Shown here piece by piece: positions 1-10,003 of a stretch of DNA of 64,000 bases. The DNA is from Dyadobacter arcticus. Its GTDB lineage: Bacteria; Bacteroidota; Bacteroidia; Cytophagales; Spirosomataceae. The notes beneath the pieces are model-generated. The model saw nothing but the letters and a program-made list of their open reading frames with translations. It was not told where the DNA came from and ran no database searches. Numbering within the stretch: the stretch's first letter is position 1; every line of letters begins with the position of its first letter. The DNA lies in assembly GCF_011762185.1 (NCBI RefSeq), contig NZ_JAASQJ010000004.1, forward strand, positions 1-64,000, given 5' to 3'. Position numbers and translations under genes: made by a program.

Positions 1-468
1 AAATCAGGGATGCTTACAGTGTAACCCACCTGATTTCGAAAGTGTATAATAAGACTTGAATAGTACCTTCGCAGGTTGATGCATAACTAGCCTCAAATAA
101 CGTCCCATACGTGCTGCTTATACGACCTGCATTTAGGTCGGGAACAATCAACAAGGAAGGAGGGGGCTGTTTCCTAACTCTTCGTTCGAAACGTCCTGCA
201 TGTTTATCGCCACCAAGTCCCTTGAGAATTGCTCAGACAGTAGTGTAGAAATTCGAATTGTTCACCTTTGAAACGCTCGTAGGCATTATAATAACTAAAA
301 TTGCTTCCTAAACGAACGCTCAGAGCTGTGCGAAATCGATATCGGTTTCCTAAGATGGGAGCCCAGTATGAAACCGTAAAACTCATCGCCGCATACATTC
401 CATCGTACCGGTGTCCCGGCGAGTTAGATTAAAGAGTAATACCTCGGCATTGTCTTTTGGCTAATCAA
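1..468. other. Left-edge segment without a convincing gene
   Basis: I see no complete gene here. A 64-codon minus-strand frame (204-398) and a second open minus-strand frame without a start codon (ending near 14) are both rich in aromatic and basic residues and match no family I recognise. They sit just downstream of the last payload gene of the injection-system operon, a place where further cargo genes are often found. The segment could therefore be the decayed end of another module, but that is only inference. Confidence 0.3.
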
Positions 469-2184
469 TCAAAATGCGCAAAGTTCGTGTGCCTCCTGCT
501 TGAAACCAATTACTTCGTATAGGGTTCCCGCCGGATGTCTGTAAAGATCAGGGCCAAGAGGCGGCAATACCGTGTAGGGAGCTGAAGTCATTGAAATTGG
601 TGTTACAAGTTGCGGCTGGAAGCGCAGAACGTCATGCCCCCTGAGATGGCGTCTTTTTTCGATCAAAGTCCCATTATTTTGCAAGTCGTCTGCACCTCCC
701 AGGAATAACGGATTTACGTGATGTACATGAAATCTCGCCGGGTCAAAATCAGGATCTCTAAATCGGCGCCATTCCAGTTGCATTCTTGCCTGCCTTGCTT
801 CCTGATCGTCCCTATCCGCCGAAGTCCTGACGAAGTTTAGTGAACTTGGTGGCCCGAGTTGCACTGCCCAACAGATTGGATATGCGCGAAGATTTCTGCG
901 CTGTCTGCCCATTCGCTCCAAAGCAGTCTCGACATCCGTTTCGACGGCAAGTCTTTCAACTCCGCGCAAAGATGGCATCGCGGCAATCCTTCTTCTGACT
1001 GCCCTGGAAAAAACCCGCCGACGCTCTATTTGACCAGGATCCATTTCTTCGGGAATGTGATACGGAAGGTAGACCGGTGAGAGACCGTACGGACCAAAAG
1101 GGGAATTCGACATTGACGGAAGGTAGGAATCCCGAATCGCCTCGATCTGCCTTTCCGATGTTGCCACACCAACCTGGTATTCGATCATATCCAGAATGTG
1201 GAAATAATGAGGAGTGAATACAGCACTCCACCCTTCGCCGATCATGCTCTGCTGACGGCCGGTTGTTAAAAAGCCAGGAGAAGATCCCCCTCTCGTCAAG
1301 GTGGCAACCGGCCTTTCTGCCTCAAAGACAGCCTGATCTCTATTTCCTCTGATCCGCGCCCTGGCAAACATAGCGTCAAGACTATCATCCATCGCATCTG
1401 GTACGTAAACAGGTGCTGAATAACTGGACGATGGGCTGGTCGCTGCGGTGCCCGTACTCGCTCTGTACCCACCGCCACCCTGGATTACCCTTAATGGCGG
1501 TCTTGCCGGGGCCGGTGGACGAATCACGGGTGCCGGCCGGTAAGCCAATGCAGCTTGTCGCTGCACATTATAAAATTTCCCTTCACCTTGCTGCAACGTA
1601 TGTGTCAACTCGTGAGCCAGTAAATGTTTCCCTGCATTACTTTCGGGATTATATTTTCCCCGGTTAAAAAAAACATCATTTCCAACGGTAAACGCCTGGG
1701 CATTTAGTTCCTGGGAAAGTTGTATTGCAGTAGAGTCTGTATGAATTTTGACACTTGAGAAATCGCTCCCAAACCTGCTTTCCATAAAACTTCTGGTACG
1801 CTCGTTCATCGGGCTGCCACCGCCGCGGACAGACGCGATCTGACCGGACACAAAACTGCTGGCGTCCCCCGCCCCTTGTGCCCCGGTTGTCTGGATAATA
1901 GGCGTGATGTTGAAAGGTTTCCTTTGCAAATGCTCCTCTTCATGGGCACAAGTTGCACATTTCCGTTGGATACGTGCATCGCTGCCACCTGACGTGGGAT
2001 CATGCGTCGCCGACATACTCATTACATGGTCCGCAACACGATCGGCCTGCTGCTCAAAATGGTCATTAGAATCACCTATGGTCAGCTTGGGTTGGATAAG
2101 AAAACTCCGACTGGTATCTGCGGAATGCAGTGCAGCAGGCCCGGCTCCCTGTGACCTTGCTGATATTGTAATTTTTTCTGACAT
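469..2184 (-). CDS. eCIS payload candidate: DUF4157 (eCIS-core) protein with C-terminal HNH-nuclease-like domain
   Basis: A 571-residue protein at the 3' end of the injection-system operon. Residues 1-200 hold the eCIS-core (DUF4157) module: a CATC zinc-type pair near 76-79, a segment ending IHTD, and the metallopeptidase-like motif HELTH at 191-195. A proline-rich linker follows. The last 90 residues contain HHVNPLFLGG (488-497), an Asn pair near 503 and His at 513 and 517, the layout of an HNH nuclease centre. DUF4157 proteins are known to co-occur with eCIS loci. I infer that the N-terminus is a loading or processing module and the C-terminus a DNA- or RNA-cutting toxin. It starts 10 bases after its paralogue ends, so the two are probably co-transcribed. 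No immunity gene is visible downstream. Confidence 0.8.
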   Translation of the reverse strand: MSEKITISARSQGAGPAALHSADTSRSFLIQPKLTIGDSNDHFEQQADRVADHVMSMSATHDPTSGGSDARIQRKCATCAHEEEHLQRKPFNITPIIQTTGAQGAGDASSFVSGQIASVRGGGSPMNERTRSFMESRFGSDFSSVKIHTDSTAIQLSQELNAQAFTVGNDVFFNRGKYNPESNAGKHLLAHELTHTLQQGEGKFYNVQRQAALAYRPAPVIRPPAPARPPLRVIQGGGGYRASTGTAATSPSSSYSAPVYVPDAMDDSLDAMFARARIRGNRDQAVFEAERPVATLTRGGSSPGFLTTGRQQSMIGEGWSAVFTPHYFHILDMIEYQVGVATSERQIEAIRDSYLPSMSNSPFGPYGLSPVYLPYHIPEEMDPGQIERRRVFSRAVRRRIAAMPSLRGVERLAVETDVETALERMGRQRRNLRAYPICWAVQLGPPSSLNFVRTSADRDDQEARQARMQLEWRRFRDPDFDPARFHVHHVNPLFLGGADDLQNNGTLIEKRRHLRGHDVLRFQPQLVTPISMTSAPYTVLPPLGPDLYRHPAGTLYEVIGFKQEAHELCAF

Positions 2185-2193
2185 ACCCGTTTT

Positions 2194-3423
2194 TTATCTT
2201 ACAGCTCTTCTGACTTCTACAATATTTCCCGTTGCAAAATCCATTATCGTTGTGATGTTCACGAGCCGGCCGCTTGGATATCTGTACGTGGTTGTCACTT
2301 CCCTCAGCGTCGAGCCTCGAACGGGGGTCATAGGCGTTTCACTTACCAATGTGGCCCCCAATAATCGTTCCTGAGCTGCATAACCGGCCCGGTGTGCTAC
2401 TGGAAATGCCTCACCGAATATTTGTCGACGATACTGCTCTGTCAGCTCATGAATCAATTGCACAGCTGAATTGTCGCCCATCTGGCTGTGACTTGACGTA
2501 TTTCCAAACATGTCAACATCATCCAGGTCGACCCGAGCCAAATCGTAATTTCCCACAATCACATGCTGGTCACCTGCCCGCCTGGAAGTACGACCTCTCA
2601 TAAAATCAACTGTGACCGTTCTTCTGTCCGAAATAATAGTCCTAAGAGTGCTTAACAACTCTGTCGCGTCCCGGGTTGGAGGACCCTGTATGTCTGTGGC
2701 GGCAATGGAGATCTCACCGGTTGCGGATGCAGCGATCCTGAATTGGACCCCAAGAATTTGATTGACTATGCTCACAAAATCACCACTACTTCCGGTGGCA
2801 ATCAATTTTCTCTTGATTTTTCCTCCCCCCTGCTGTACTGTGTGCGTCAGCTCATGCGCCAGCAAATGTTTCCCTGAATCGGAATCCGGATTGTATTTTC
2901 CCTGATTGAAGAATACGTCATTTCCAACGGTGAAAGCCTGGGCGTTCAGGTTTTGGGAGAGTTGTATGGCGTTGGAATCGGTGTGGATCCTGACGCCCGA
3001 GAAATTGTTTCCGAACCTGCTTTCCATAAAGCTCCGCGTGCCTTCGTTCATCGGGCTGCCGCCGCCCCTTGCAGAGTCGATCTGGCCGGACACCGCGTCG
3101 CTGGCAAACCCGCCGCCGTCGGCCACGCTTTTCTGGATGATCGGCGTAATATCTAACGGTTTTCTCTGTACCTGTTCTTCTTCGTTGGCACAAGCCGCGC
3201 ATTTTCTCTGAACAACGACGTCCGCACCCGCAGACGTGTGGGTATGCGTTGCCGACATGCTTATTACCCGGTCTGCAACCTGGTCCGCCTGCTGCTCGAA
3301 ATGGTCGTTTGGGCTGCCCATGGTCAGTTTGGGCTGGATGATGAAGGCCCGGCTGACCTCTCCGGAATGTAATGCAGCTGGCTCAGCTCCGTTTGGTTTT
3401 GCTGCGGTGGTTTTTTCTGACAT
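2194..3423 (-). CDS. eCIS payload candidate: DUF4157 (eCIS-core) protein with a different C-terminal domain
   Basis: A 409-residue paralogue of the next gene. Residues 1-200 are nearly collinear with it (CAAC pair near 75-78, HELTH at 190-194, the same MESRFG and HLLAHELTH segments). The remaining 200 residues are unrelated. This C-terminal part holds a second His-Glu motif, HELTEQ (325-330), followed by His344 and Glu352. That resembles zinc peptidases in outline but lacks the second His of HExxH. The shared leader with swapped ends looks like a polymorphic effector family. Whether the C-terminus is an active protease is unknown. The gene lies 42 bases downstream of the AAA+ ATPase gene. Confidence 0.75.
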   Translation of the reverse strand: MSEKTTAAKPNGAEPAALHSGEVSRAFIIQPKLTMGSPNDHFEQQADQVADRVISMSATHTHTSAGADVVVQRKCAACANEEEQVQRKPLDITPIIQKSVADGGGFASDAVSGQIDSARGGGSPMNEGTRSFMESRFGNNFSGVRIHTDSNAIQLSQNLNAQAFTVGNDVFFNQGKYNPDSDSGKHLLAHELTHTVQQGGGKIKRKLIATGSSGDFVSIVNQILGVQFRIAASATGEISIAATDIQGPPTRDATELLSTLRTIISDRRTVTVDFMRGRTSRRAGDQHVIVGNYDLARVDLDDVDMFGNTSSHSQMGDNSAVQLIHELTEQYRRQIFGEAFPVAHRAGYAAQERLLGATLVSETPMTPVRGSTLREVTTTYRYPSGRLVNITTIMDFATGNIVEVRRAVR

Positions 3424-3465
3424 ATCATTTGATGTTTCAGTTATCCCTGTATTTCATGGCTTTTG

Positions 3466-4953
3466 CTACAATGTTCTGCCTTCTTTCAAATATTCTTTCC
3501 GGATCCCCTTCATTAAATCATCCGAAGAAATGACCGTCGATTCTCTTTGCAGCGCCATCAGCGAGGCAAATTGCACGACGTTGAGAATGGAACCTCCGGC
3601 AAGTTCGTACTGCCGGGATATCTGGTCAAGGCTGATCGATTCGTCCAGGGTGACCGATGGGCTGAACGTGCTTTTCCAGAGTTTTAGCCGTTCCCCCGGC
3701 TCCGGTTTCGGGAAATGGATGATTGACTGTATCCTTCTTGTAAATGCTTCGTCGATGTTGTGACGCATATTGGTCGCCAGAATGGCCAGGCTTGGGTAAT
3801 CTTCCAGCCTTTGCAACAGGTATGCGATCTCCTGGTTGGCATATTTGTCGTGCGAATCGCTGATGTTTGTCCTTTTTCCAAACAGCGCGTCGGCTTCATC
3901 GAAAAACAGTATCCAGTTTTTGTTCTCTGCCCTTTTAAACACTTTTTCCAGGTTTTTTTCGGTTTCTCCGATGTATTTGGAAATGACCATCGAAAGGTCG
4001 ATCCGATAAACATCCAGGTTAAACGTTTTGCCGAGCAGCGTCGCTGTTAAGGTCTTGCCGGTTCCCGGCGGGCCGTAGAACAATGCCTTATAGCCTGGTT
4101 TCAGCTTGTTTTCCATACCCCAGTCATACAGCAGCGTCCTACCGTGCTGCAGCCATATTCTTATCTCGTTCAACTGAACCGAGGTGATCTCGTCGAGTAC
4201 CAGATCATTCCAGGTCATTTTTGTCATGAGCCGCTTAGCAGGAAATTCCATGCTGAACTGCGGCGTACGGTGCTTCCCGGTCGTGAAGAGGTCGATAAAT
4301 TCTTCGGTCATAACCAACCCGCTGCTGTTGGAAGGCTCGTTGCCGGACTGGCTGTTGACATACAGAATGTTATGGGCAAAAAAGAAATGCGTCGGCTCGA
4401 ACGTCTGCATCATCCTGATCCGCTTGTCCAGATCGTTGCCTACGGTAATAAACAATGCCGTTTCAATCGTCGGGAGAAAGCCGCCATGTTGATTTCCCTT
4501 AATGCCTCCAAACTCGGTGAAGCCCCTTTTCAGGTTATGATTGGTCATAAAAAAGGCATCCAGTAATTGCGGCTGAATGTGCGGCAGGAGGGTCAGGACC
4601 ATAATGAGCCTTTCTTCCGGCGTCATTTTATAATGCTGAACAAACTCTGCGTAAATGGACTTGTTTTCGGAAAGGTCCGGCGGGGTTGCAGATACTTTTG
4701 AGACTTCGGCCTTATTCTGGCTGGGTACCTGGTTGCCGCTGAATATCCTTTCAAGAAATCCCCTCTCTTTTTCCCGCTCGCCCTCCGCAGGTACCGGTTT
4801 CTGGATGTAGTTGGAAAGCCTGATATTGACGACCTTCGCAAACCATTCCACTTCGTCCCGCAAGCATTGGGCGTTTGCGAGCACAATGTCCGTTGCCGCA
4901 GTTTGCCCGTTTGTATTTTCTACCATTCTGTTTCGATCGGTTTTGATATCCAT
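3466..4953 (-). CDS. eCIS AAA+ ATPase (Afp15/Pvc15-like)
   Basis: A 495-residue ATPase. An N-terminal helical domain (1-250) is followed by a classical AAA+ core: Walker A GPPGTGKT (294-301), Walker B ILFFDEAD (348-355), sensor-1 ILATN (391-395) and arginine-finger residues near 406. Family members are conserved in extracellular contractile injection systems, where they are thought to help assemble particles or load cargo in the producing cell. The start codon lies 34 bases inside the upstream tape-measure gene, indicating coupled translation. All catalytic motifs are intact. Confidence 0.9.
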   Translation of the reverse strand: MDIKTDRNRMVENTNGQTAATDIVLANAQCLRDEVEWFAKVVNIRLSNYIQKPVPAEGEREKERGFLERIFSGNQVPSQNKAEVSKVSATPPDLSENKSIYAEFVQHYKMTPEERLIMVLTLLPHIQPQLLDAFFMTNHNLKRGFTEFGGIKGNQHGGFLPTIETALFITVGNDLDKRIRMMQTFEPTHFFFAHNILYVNSQSGNEPSNSSGLVMTEEFIDLFTTGKHRTPQFSMEFPAKRLMTKMTWNDLVLDEITSVQLNEIRIWLQHGRTLLYDWGMENKLKPGYKALFYGPPGTGKTLTATLLGKTFNLDVYRIDLSMVISKYIGETEKNLEKVFKRAENKNWILFFDEADALFGKRTNISDSHDKYANQEIAYLLQRLEDYPSLAILATNMRHNIDEAFTRRIQSIIHFPKPEPGERLKLWKSTFSPSVTLDESISLDQISRQYELAGGSILNVVQFASLMALQRESTVISSDDLMKGIRKEYLKEGRTL

Positions 4954-6284
4954 GAAAAATTGATGAAGGCAAACCCCCAGCTGATCTTGCCCAAAAGCAC
5001 GTCAAAGGCCTTTCTCTCCACGCGCAGTTTCCACTGGCTGCCTTCGTCGTACAGAATCCCGTTGCGGATGAGGAACGTGGTCCTGAAACCTTCCACCGAG
5101 GTGTTGCTCAACGGCTTCCAATGAGCCTGTACCGATCGGATCAGATCGTCGGCTTCGGCCAGGTCCGCGTCCGTCAGAACGGTATCGCGCGGCACAGGCT
5201 CTTGCAGCGAGATTCCGCATAGCAGCTTTCCGAAAGTGAGTTCGTGCTCCGCGGCACCTGTTTCGCCGGTAGCGATATAATGCAGCAAATGGACTGCCTG
5301 GTACCTGGCCTCGCGATTTTGAAATGCATTGTTTGCAAGTAATCCTGTATTGGTAAAAAACTGCGGCAGAAATGGCGCCAGCAGGATCAGCCCCGCAAAT
5401 GGGGTCAGCAGCTTCTGATATGCTTCTTCGTTATTTTTTTGTTCCAATGCATTTTCTGGCCAGTCTTTTTCAGGAGAGTTTTCAAATACATTTTCGTCCG
5501 CAAGCTTCATTTTTTCGATCACCTCCAATCCCAGGATTTCCTCATATTTTCTGAGCATCTTTGGCAACTGCACGGTCGTCATTTCCGCCAAAACAATGCC
5601 TGAATGACTAGCCTTTTCCATTAGCATGATGAGTAGCAAACTGGTACGCTGATTTTCCGTCCATTGTTCGTGGGAAAATTGCTTTTCCAGTTCCCTCACC
5701 GTCTTTTTTGTTTCCTCCAAATGAATATCCGAAAGGAAAAGAGATACCAAAGCATTAGTAAGAAGCTGTTGATCCACCTGTAAAAGCAGTCTTCTCAGCG
5801 ACAACCTGCTAGACGAAAGTTCGGCCAGGTAATGCCGGAGCTCTCTGGGATTGTTTTTAAAGATACGTTCGAAAACCAGGTTAATGTCTTCTGCATCATG
5901 CGCCGCCCACCACGGATACTGCCCAGTTTGCAGGAAATACCGGAGCAATGTGATGTCCGAAATCCCGGGATTTAACCCATCGTGGTTTGAATCAGGCCTG
6001 AATGCCTGTTTCTGCATTTGCTCGTCGAGTTTCCGGGTCAGCTTTTCGCGGAACTGCGCTTCGAAATCACCGATAAACAGCTTGCCGAGGTCGATTTCAA
6101 GGTGGTCGATCCATATTTGCTGTGGGCCGTCTCCCAGCAGGTTGCAGGCTCGTTCGATCTCCGGCAAGATCCATTCCTGCCAGTAGCTGCTCAGCTGGTG
6201 CCGGACATGAAAGCTCTGTTCCTGGTTTTCCACTTCCAGGTCAAGCCTAAGCTGGTTCACGATATGTTGACGGCCTTTTTCCAA
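4920..6284 (-). CDS. eCIS tape measure protein (CIS_TMP family, Afp14-like)
   Basis: About 454 residues. The N-terminus has the features of contractile-injection tape measure proteins: an opening HIVNQL strand, a WILPEIE segment and the IDHLEIDLG motif near residues 60-68, followed by long amphipathic helices. The family sets particle length and is placed between baseplate and ATPase genes, as here. The start is uncertain. No ATG lies near the N-terminus. A TTG at 6284, 17 bases after the upstream stop, gives the usual family start, while another TTG at 6344 would overlap the upstream gene by 43 bases. Confidence 0.8.
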   Translation of the reverse strand: MEKGRQHIVNQLRLDLEVENQEQSFHVRHQLSSYWQEWILPEIERACNLLGDGPQQIWIDHLEIDLGKLFIGDFEAQFREKLTRKLDEQMQKQAFRPDSNHDGLNPGISDITLLRYFLQTGQYPWWAAHDAEDINLVFERIFKNNPRELRHYLAELSSSRLSLRRLLLQVDQQLLTNALVSLFLSDIHLEETKKTVRELEKQFSHEQWTENQRTSLLLIMLMEKASHSGIVLAEMTTVQLPKMLRKYEEILGLEVIEKMKLADENVFENSPEKDWPENALEQKNNEEAYQKLLTPFAGLILLAPFLPQFFTNTGLLANNAFQNREARYQAVHLLHYIATGETGAAEHELTFGKLLCGISLQEPVPRDTVLTDADLAEADDLIRSVQAHWKPLSNTSVEGFRTTFLIRNGILYDEGSQWKLRVERKAFDVLLGKISWGFAFINFSWISKPIETEW

Positions 6285-6301
6285 TGCCTGATTTAAGGTT
6301 A

Positions 6302-9300
6302 TTATTTCACTGCCGGCGGCGTTTTGTCGCCGGATGTTCCGCAATCGTCATCGCAATGCCCACATTCAGTAATCGTATTCAGTACCGCGACCAGCTCGTT
6401 CACAGGCTTGTATTCCGGGAATGGATTGGTCGTGAATTCTTCCAACCAGGCGATGTATTTGGTCTCAAATCGCTGCATCTGACTGATACCTACCCATTTG
6501 ATCCGCGCTTCAATGTGCGCCGGAACTTCAGTCTGAATGGTTTTTTCGACAAAGTACCGGTAGTCGCTGTTTCGGAACCTTTTTGCCCAGCAAGGCAGCA
6601 GGATCGTCACCCGGAACGAGTAGGGGTCTTCATTGTGGTCGCAGGCATTCTCCTCACAATACAGGTCGAGCTGGTAGGAAAAGTACTTCACCAGTGCGTC
6701 ACGCTCCTTTTCCGCCTCCGCGAGTGTTTCGTAAAAACGCGTCTGCGCCAGTAATTCGCCCTCTTCATTCAAGATCTCGTAACTGAACTTGCTGTTCTCG
6801 CGGCCGCTGGGATCCGGCTTGTTCGACTCGGTGTGGGTAACCAGCCTGTAATAGTCAGGCTCCGAACCGTACTCCCGAAGATCGCCCAGTCGTTCGTTCA
6901 GACGTTCATAGCGTCGGAAAGTCAGCAGCGATATGGTTTCCTTCCCGGTTTTATCAAAAAACACCTTTTGAAAAAGAATGCTTATGTCGATATCCAGATT
7001 GGCTTTTTCACCTTTTTTGACAATTTCCAATACCCAGGGTTCATCATTGTAGCATTTCTCTGCGGGTATGCGGCTTACCTTCACCCGGTATACAGGCACG
7101 TCCACCTCGTCTTCCACGCCTTTGTTGAGATCGCAGAAATCCAGACAGATTTTCAGCAGTTCCACCCGTTCTGCGGGGACGTCGTCGTTCGTTTTTGGAT
7201 CCGTGAAATCAGCATAAGGCAGCACAGTATCGAGTTTTGGCCGGAGTAAAATGTGCTCGACGAGGTGCATTCCCTCATTATCATTGATTTTGCTGACGAT
7301 TTCGATGATCTCGTCGATCAACTCGTTACGACTGTTCCTAGTCGGAAATTCAGATCCGGAAGCAATTTCATATCCTCCCTTGTCGATGAGGTCAAATGAA
7401 AATACGCCGATCTGTTCTTTTTGTTTGCTGCGCTGAATGCCTTTGATCCGGTCGTGGAGCAGGTAGTTTTTCCGCGACTCGGCCTGTTCGAGGATCAGGT
7501 TCATAAATTCGTCCACGCAGCATTCGCCGTCCTTTACCTCGTTGGATGTGAGTAATGTGGTGCCCTTGTCGTTTTGAAGATAAAGGACCACAATGCCTTC
7601 GCCCTTGGGCGTCAGTTTGGGTACCATTTCACCTTTTGCATTTTTGACCTTCACCACTTCCTTGAAAAGGTTGCCTGGTGCGAGGATATGCCGGTTGGTA
7701 TTTTTAAACCCAAGTAACCTCCCGATCCGGCGCTCTGCGCCGGAAATGTTATCGGAATCCCAGATATGCTCGGCATCCAGGTAGTTGAATCCTTTGCCCC
7801 GCTGGCTGCTTACACGCTGGTAGTCCTGCAGAAAGCGGATTTTGTCCCCGGTGATTTTTTCTTCTGTCTCATTTTTCCAGACATAGCGCGTAAGTTCTTC
7901 ATATTCTGAAAAGTCTTCATCAAAGCGGGCCAGCAAATGGTTCAGGAACTTGTTTCTTCTTTTGTAAAACAATCCCTCCGGTTCGATCAGATGTTTCACG
8001 ATTTTCGAAAATTCGCTGAACACGTGTTCGTCCGTCTCGCCGGGTACCGGGTCATAATCCAGGATCAGGTCGCGGAAATTGTTGATCTCTTCCAGTGAAT
8101 GCGAATAGTAAGTCTGTTCCACTGTTTCGTCAAATGAAAACAGGTCGTTCAGATGGTTCAGCTGGCTGTGGTAACCTGACAGGATCTGTTCAAAAAACTG
8201 CAGATAGCCTTTGAGCTGATACGTCTGGATTGTGCGCTTGTCTTTCGGGTTTTTAGGTAAAACCTCCTGTTCGCCGGTTCCATAAACCATTGGCAGCGAA
8301 TACTGTACGGGATAGTAATCCTCGATCTCCATATTTTCCCCGACCATAATGGGAAAGTCGTTCTGGTAGCCGTTGAGCTTGTAGGCCTGGTCCTGCGCTT
8401 TGAGGTCTTCGAAACGCTTCGCCGGCCGGTCGATCCGGCGATCGGTTAGCTTGCCGGTGTTATAATTCGTTACCGAACTTTTCTTTAAAAGAATGAAGCT
8501 GGAATTCCGCAGGTCAAACCGCGCGACTTTTCGTTCCTCCCGGAGCTTTTTGAGCCAGCGGTCAAAATAAATGCTGATATCCTTATTGAAATCATCGGCA
8601 GCCTCTTTTGGAATGTAAAAATTGGTAACGGCCTCTACGCCGTCGATATCGGAAATGGCATTGATCAGGTCCGACAACCGGAGGTCGCGGAAAAGGTCGG
8701 TGTTTTCTAGCTCTTCGGTGTCGATGAACCCGTTTCGCAACGCCGGGCCTTCGAAAATTTCTTCCACGGTATAGCCTTTGGCCATCATTTGTTCGATAGT
8801 GTAGAAATTCAGCCGTGGCGCAAAGTATCTGTAAATGGTGAATGCCATCTGTGCCAGTACTTCGTCGGGCTCGACGTTCTCTTTCAGGACAATGAGTCCG
8901 CTTGCTGTAAAATCATCATAATCGACCGAGGTAATCGACAGGAAATCTTCGCACAGATTGCGCCGGCGATTTAACTTTTCGATCACGCGCTCGCGCACTT
9001 CCTCCCGTTTTCCGGCTTCGATAATGTCTTCCTCGTACTCGACGATCACATTGAACAACCCTTCCAGTTCCAGGATCTTGCTGGTGTCCTTGCCCAATGC
9101 AAGGTAGCCAAGTACAACTCCTATTTCTGTTTTGACAAAATCGATCAGATCGCCTATACTCTTTTTGAAGTCAGCGATATCAGCCTTTTTTGTAAGCTTC
9201 AAAAGGACAGGATAGTAAGCATCGATATGGTCAATGATCGCCAGTTTCAAACTATTCCCTGAGCCGGCGGCGCGGTTGGTCAGGATAATGTCTTTCCATT

Positions 9301-10003
9301 TGGCATTGAGTGCGTCGAGTTTACCGTTGTATGTTGCTAACTGCGCAGGTGTCAATTCCGATTTTTTTATAACCTGATCGGCGATCTTTTTAATGCGCGC
9401 GACAATTTCCTCGCGGAGTTTTTTTAATGTCTTTTCGAAGGTGGCGCCCTGTTTTTCTTTTGTCCGATTTTCTTTGATACCGGAAGAATCGGGATCAATG
9501 GTGAGGAGTCCGAAGCAGGATTCTCCCTCGCAATTTTTTTTGGCCTGTACCCAGTCGTACTCAACGTAGATCGGCACTTCGTAATCCTTGCTAGGCTCGA
9601 TCCAGGCATTTCTCACGCCATCGATGTCAATGATCACCTTTCGCCAGTCGCTGATCGTGACCGGGTTACAATGCAAAATCTGCCGGGCGGTATAGAAAAT
9701 CCTGCTCCACATGTCACTGCTCAACTCAGAGGGCGTGAGCAGGTCTTTCATATCAAAAGATGTTCGGTAGGCGAGGTCTGTGATGGCATAACTTACCGCT
9801 TCCAGAATGGTAATGCCGGGATCGGAGGTGTTGTATTCTGTCCAGGTTTCGCCTGCCAGCTTTTGAATGTGTTCTATACCTTCTTGTTTCAGAAAACCGA
9901 AGTCTTCCGCGGTCAACAGGGGATTAGATTTAAGGAGCGTAATTTCGTCAGTCATGGCTCTGAAATGAATGATCGGGTGATCAGATTTGGTTTGCTGGTT
10001 CAT
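6302..10003 (-). CDS. eCIS large baseplate protein (Afp12-like)
   Basis: About 1233 residues. The N-terminus contains WTEYNTSDPGITILEAVSYA, the hallmark of the second large baseplate component of Afp/PVC-type particles, which forms the wedge with the Afp11-like protein. The middle is long and charged, with coiled-coil character (Lys/Glu-rich helices near residues 190-330). The chosen ATG at 10003 follows an AGAAGAAAA stretch and overlaps the upstream gene by 23 bases. ATGs at 10033 and 9955 are alternatives. The gene is followed directly by the tape measure gene. Confidence 0.85.
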   Translation of the reverse strand: MNQQTKSDHPIIHFRAMTDEITLLKSNPLLTAEDFGFLKQEGIEHIQKLAGETWTEYNTSDPGITILEAVSYAITDLAYRTSFDMKDLLTPSELSSDMWSRIFYTARQILHCNPVTISDWRKVIIDIDGVRNAWIEPSKDYEVPIYVEYDWVQAKKNCEGESCFGLLTIDPDSSGIKENRTKEKQGATFEKTLKKLREEIVARIKKIADQVIKKSELTPAQLATYNGKLDALNAKWKDIILTNRAAGSGNSLKLAIIDHIDAYYPVLLKLTKKADIADFKKSIGDLIDFVKTEIGVVLGYLALGKDTSKILELEGLFNVIVEYEEDIIEAGKREEVRERVIEKLNRRRNLCEDFLSITSVDYDDFTASGLIVLKENVEPDEVLAQMAFTIYRYFAPRLNFYTIEQMMAKGYTVEEIFEGPALRNGFIDTEELENTDLFRDLRLSDLINAISDIDGVEAVTNFYIPKEAADDFNKDISIYFDRWLKKLREERKVARFDLRNSSFILLKKSSVTNYNTGKLTDRRIDRPAKRFEDLKAQDQAYKLNGYQNDFPIMVGENMEIEDYYPVQYSLPMVYGTGEQEVLPKNPKDKRTIQTYQLKGYLQFFEQILSGYHSQLNHLNDLFSFDETVEQTYYSHSLEEINNFRDLILDYDPVPGETDEHVFSEFSKIVKHLIEPEGLFYKRRNKFLNHLLARFDEDFSEYEELTRYVWKNETEEKITGDKIRFLQDYQRVSSQRGKGFNYLDAEHIWDSDNISGAERRIGRLLGFKNTNRHILAPGNLFKEVVKVKNAKGEMVPKLTPKGEGIVVLYLQNDKGTTLLTSNEVKDGECCVDEFMNLILEQAESRKNYLLHDRIKGIQRSKQKEQIGVFSFDLIDKGGYEIASGSEFPTRNSRNELIDEIIEIVSKINDNEGMHLVEHILLRPKLDTVLPYADFTDPKTNDDVPAERVELLKICLDFCDLNKGVEDEVDVPVYRVKVSRIPAEKCYNDEPWVLEIVKKGEKANLDIDISILFQKVFFDKTGKETISLLTFRRYERLNERLGDLREYGSEPDYYRLVTHTESNKPDPSGRENSKFSYEILNEEGELLAQTRFYETLAEAEKERDALVKYFSYQLDLYCEENACDHNEDPYSFRVTILLPCWAKRFRNSDYRYFVEKTIQTEVPAHIEARIKWVGISQMQRFETKYIAWLEEFTTNPFPEYKPVNELVAVLNTITECGHCDDDCGTSGDKTPPAVK

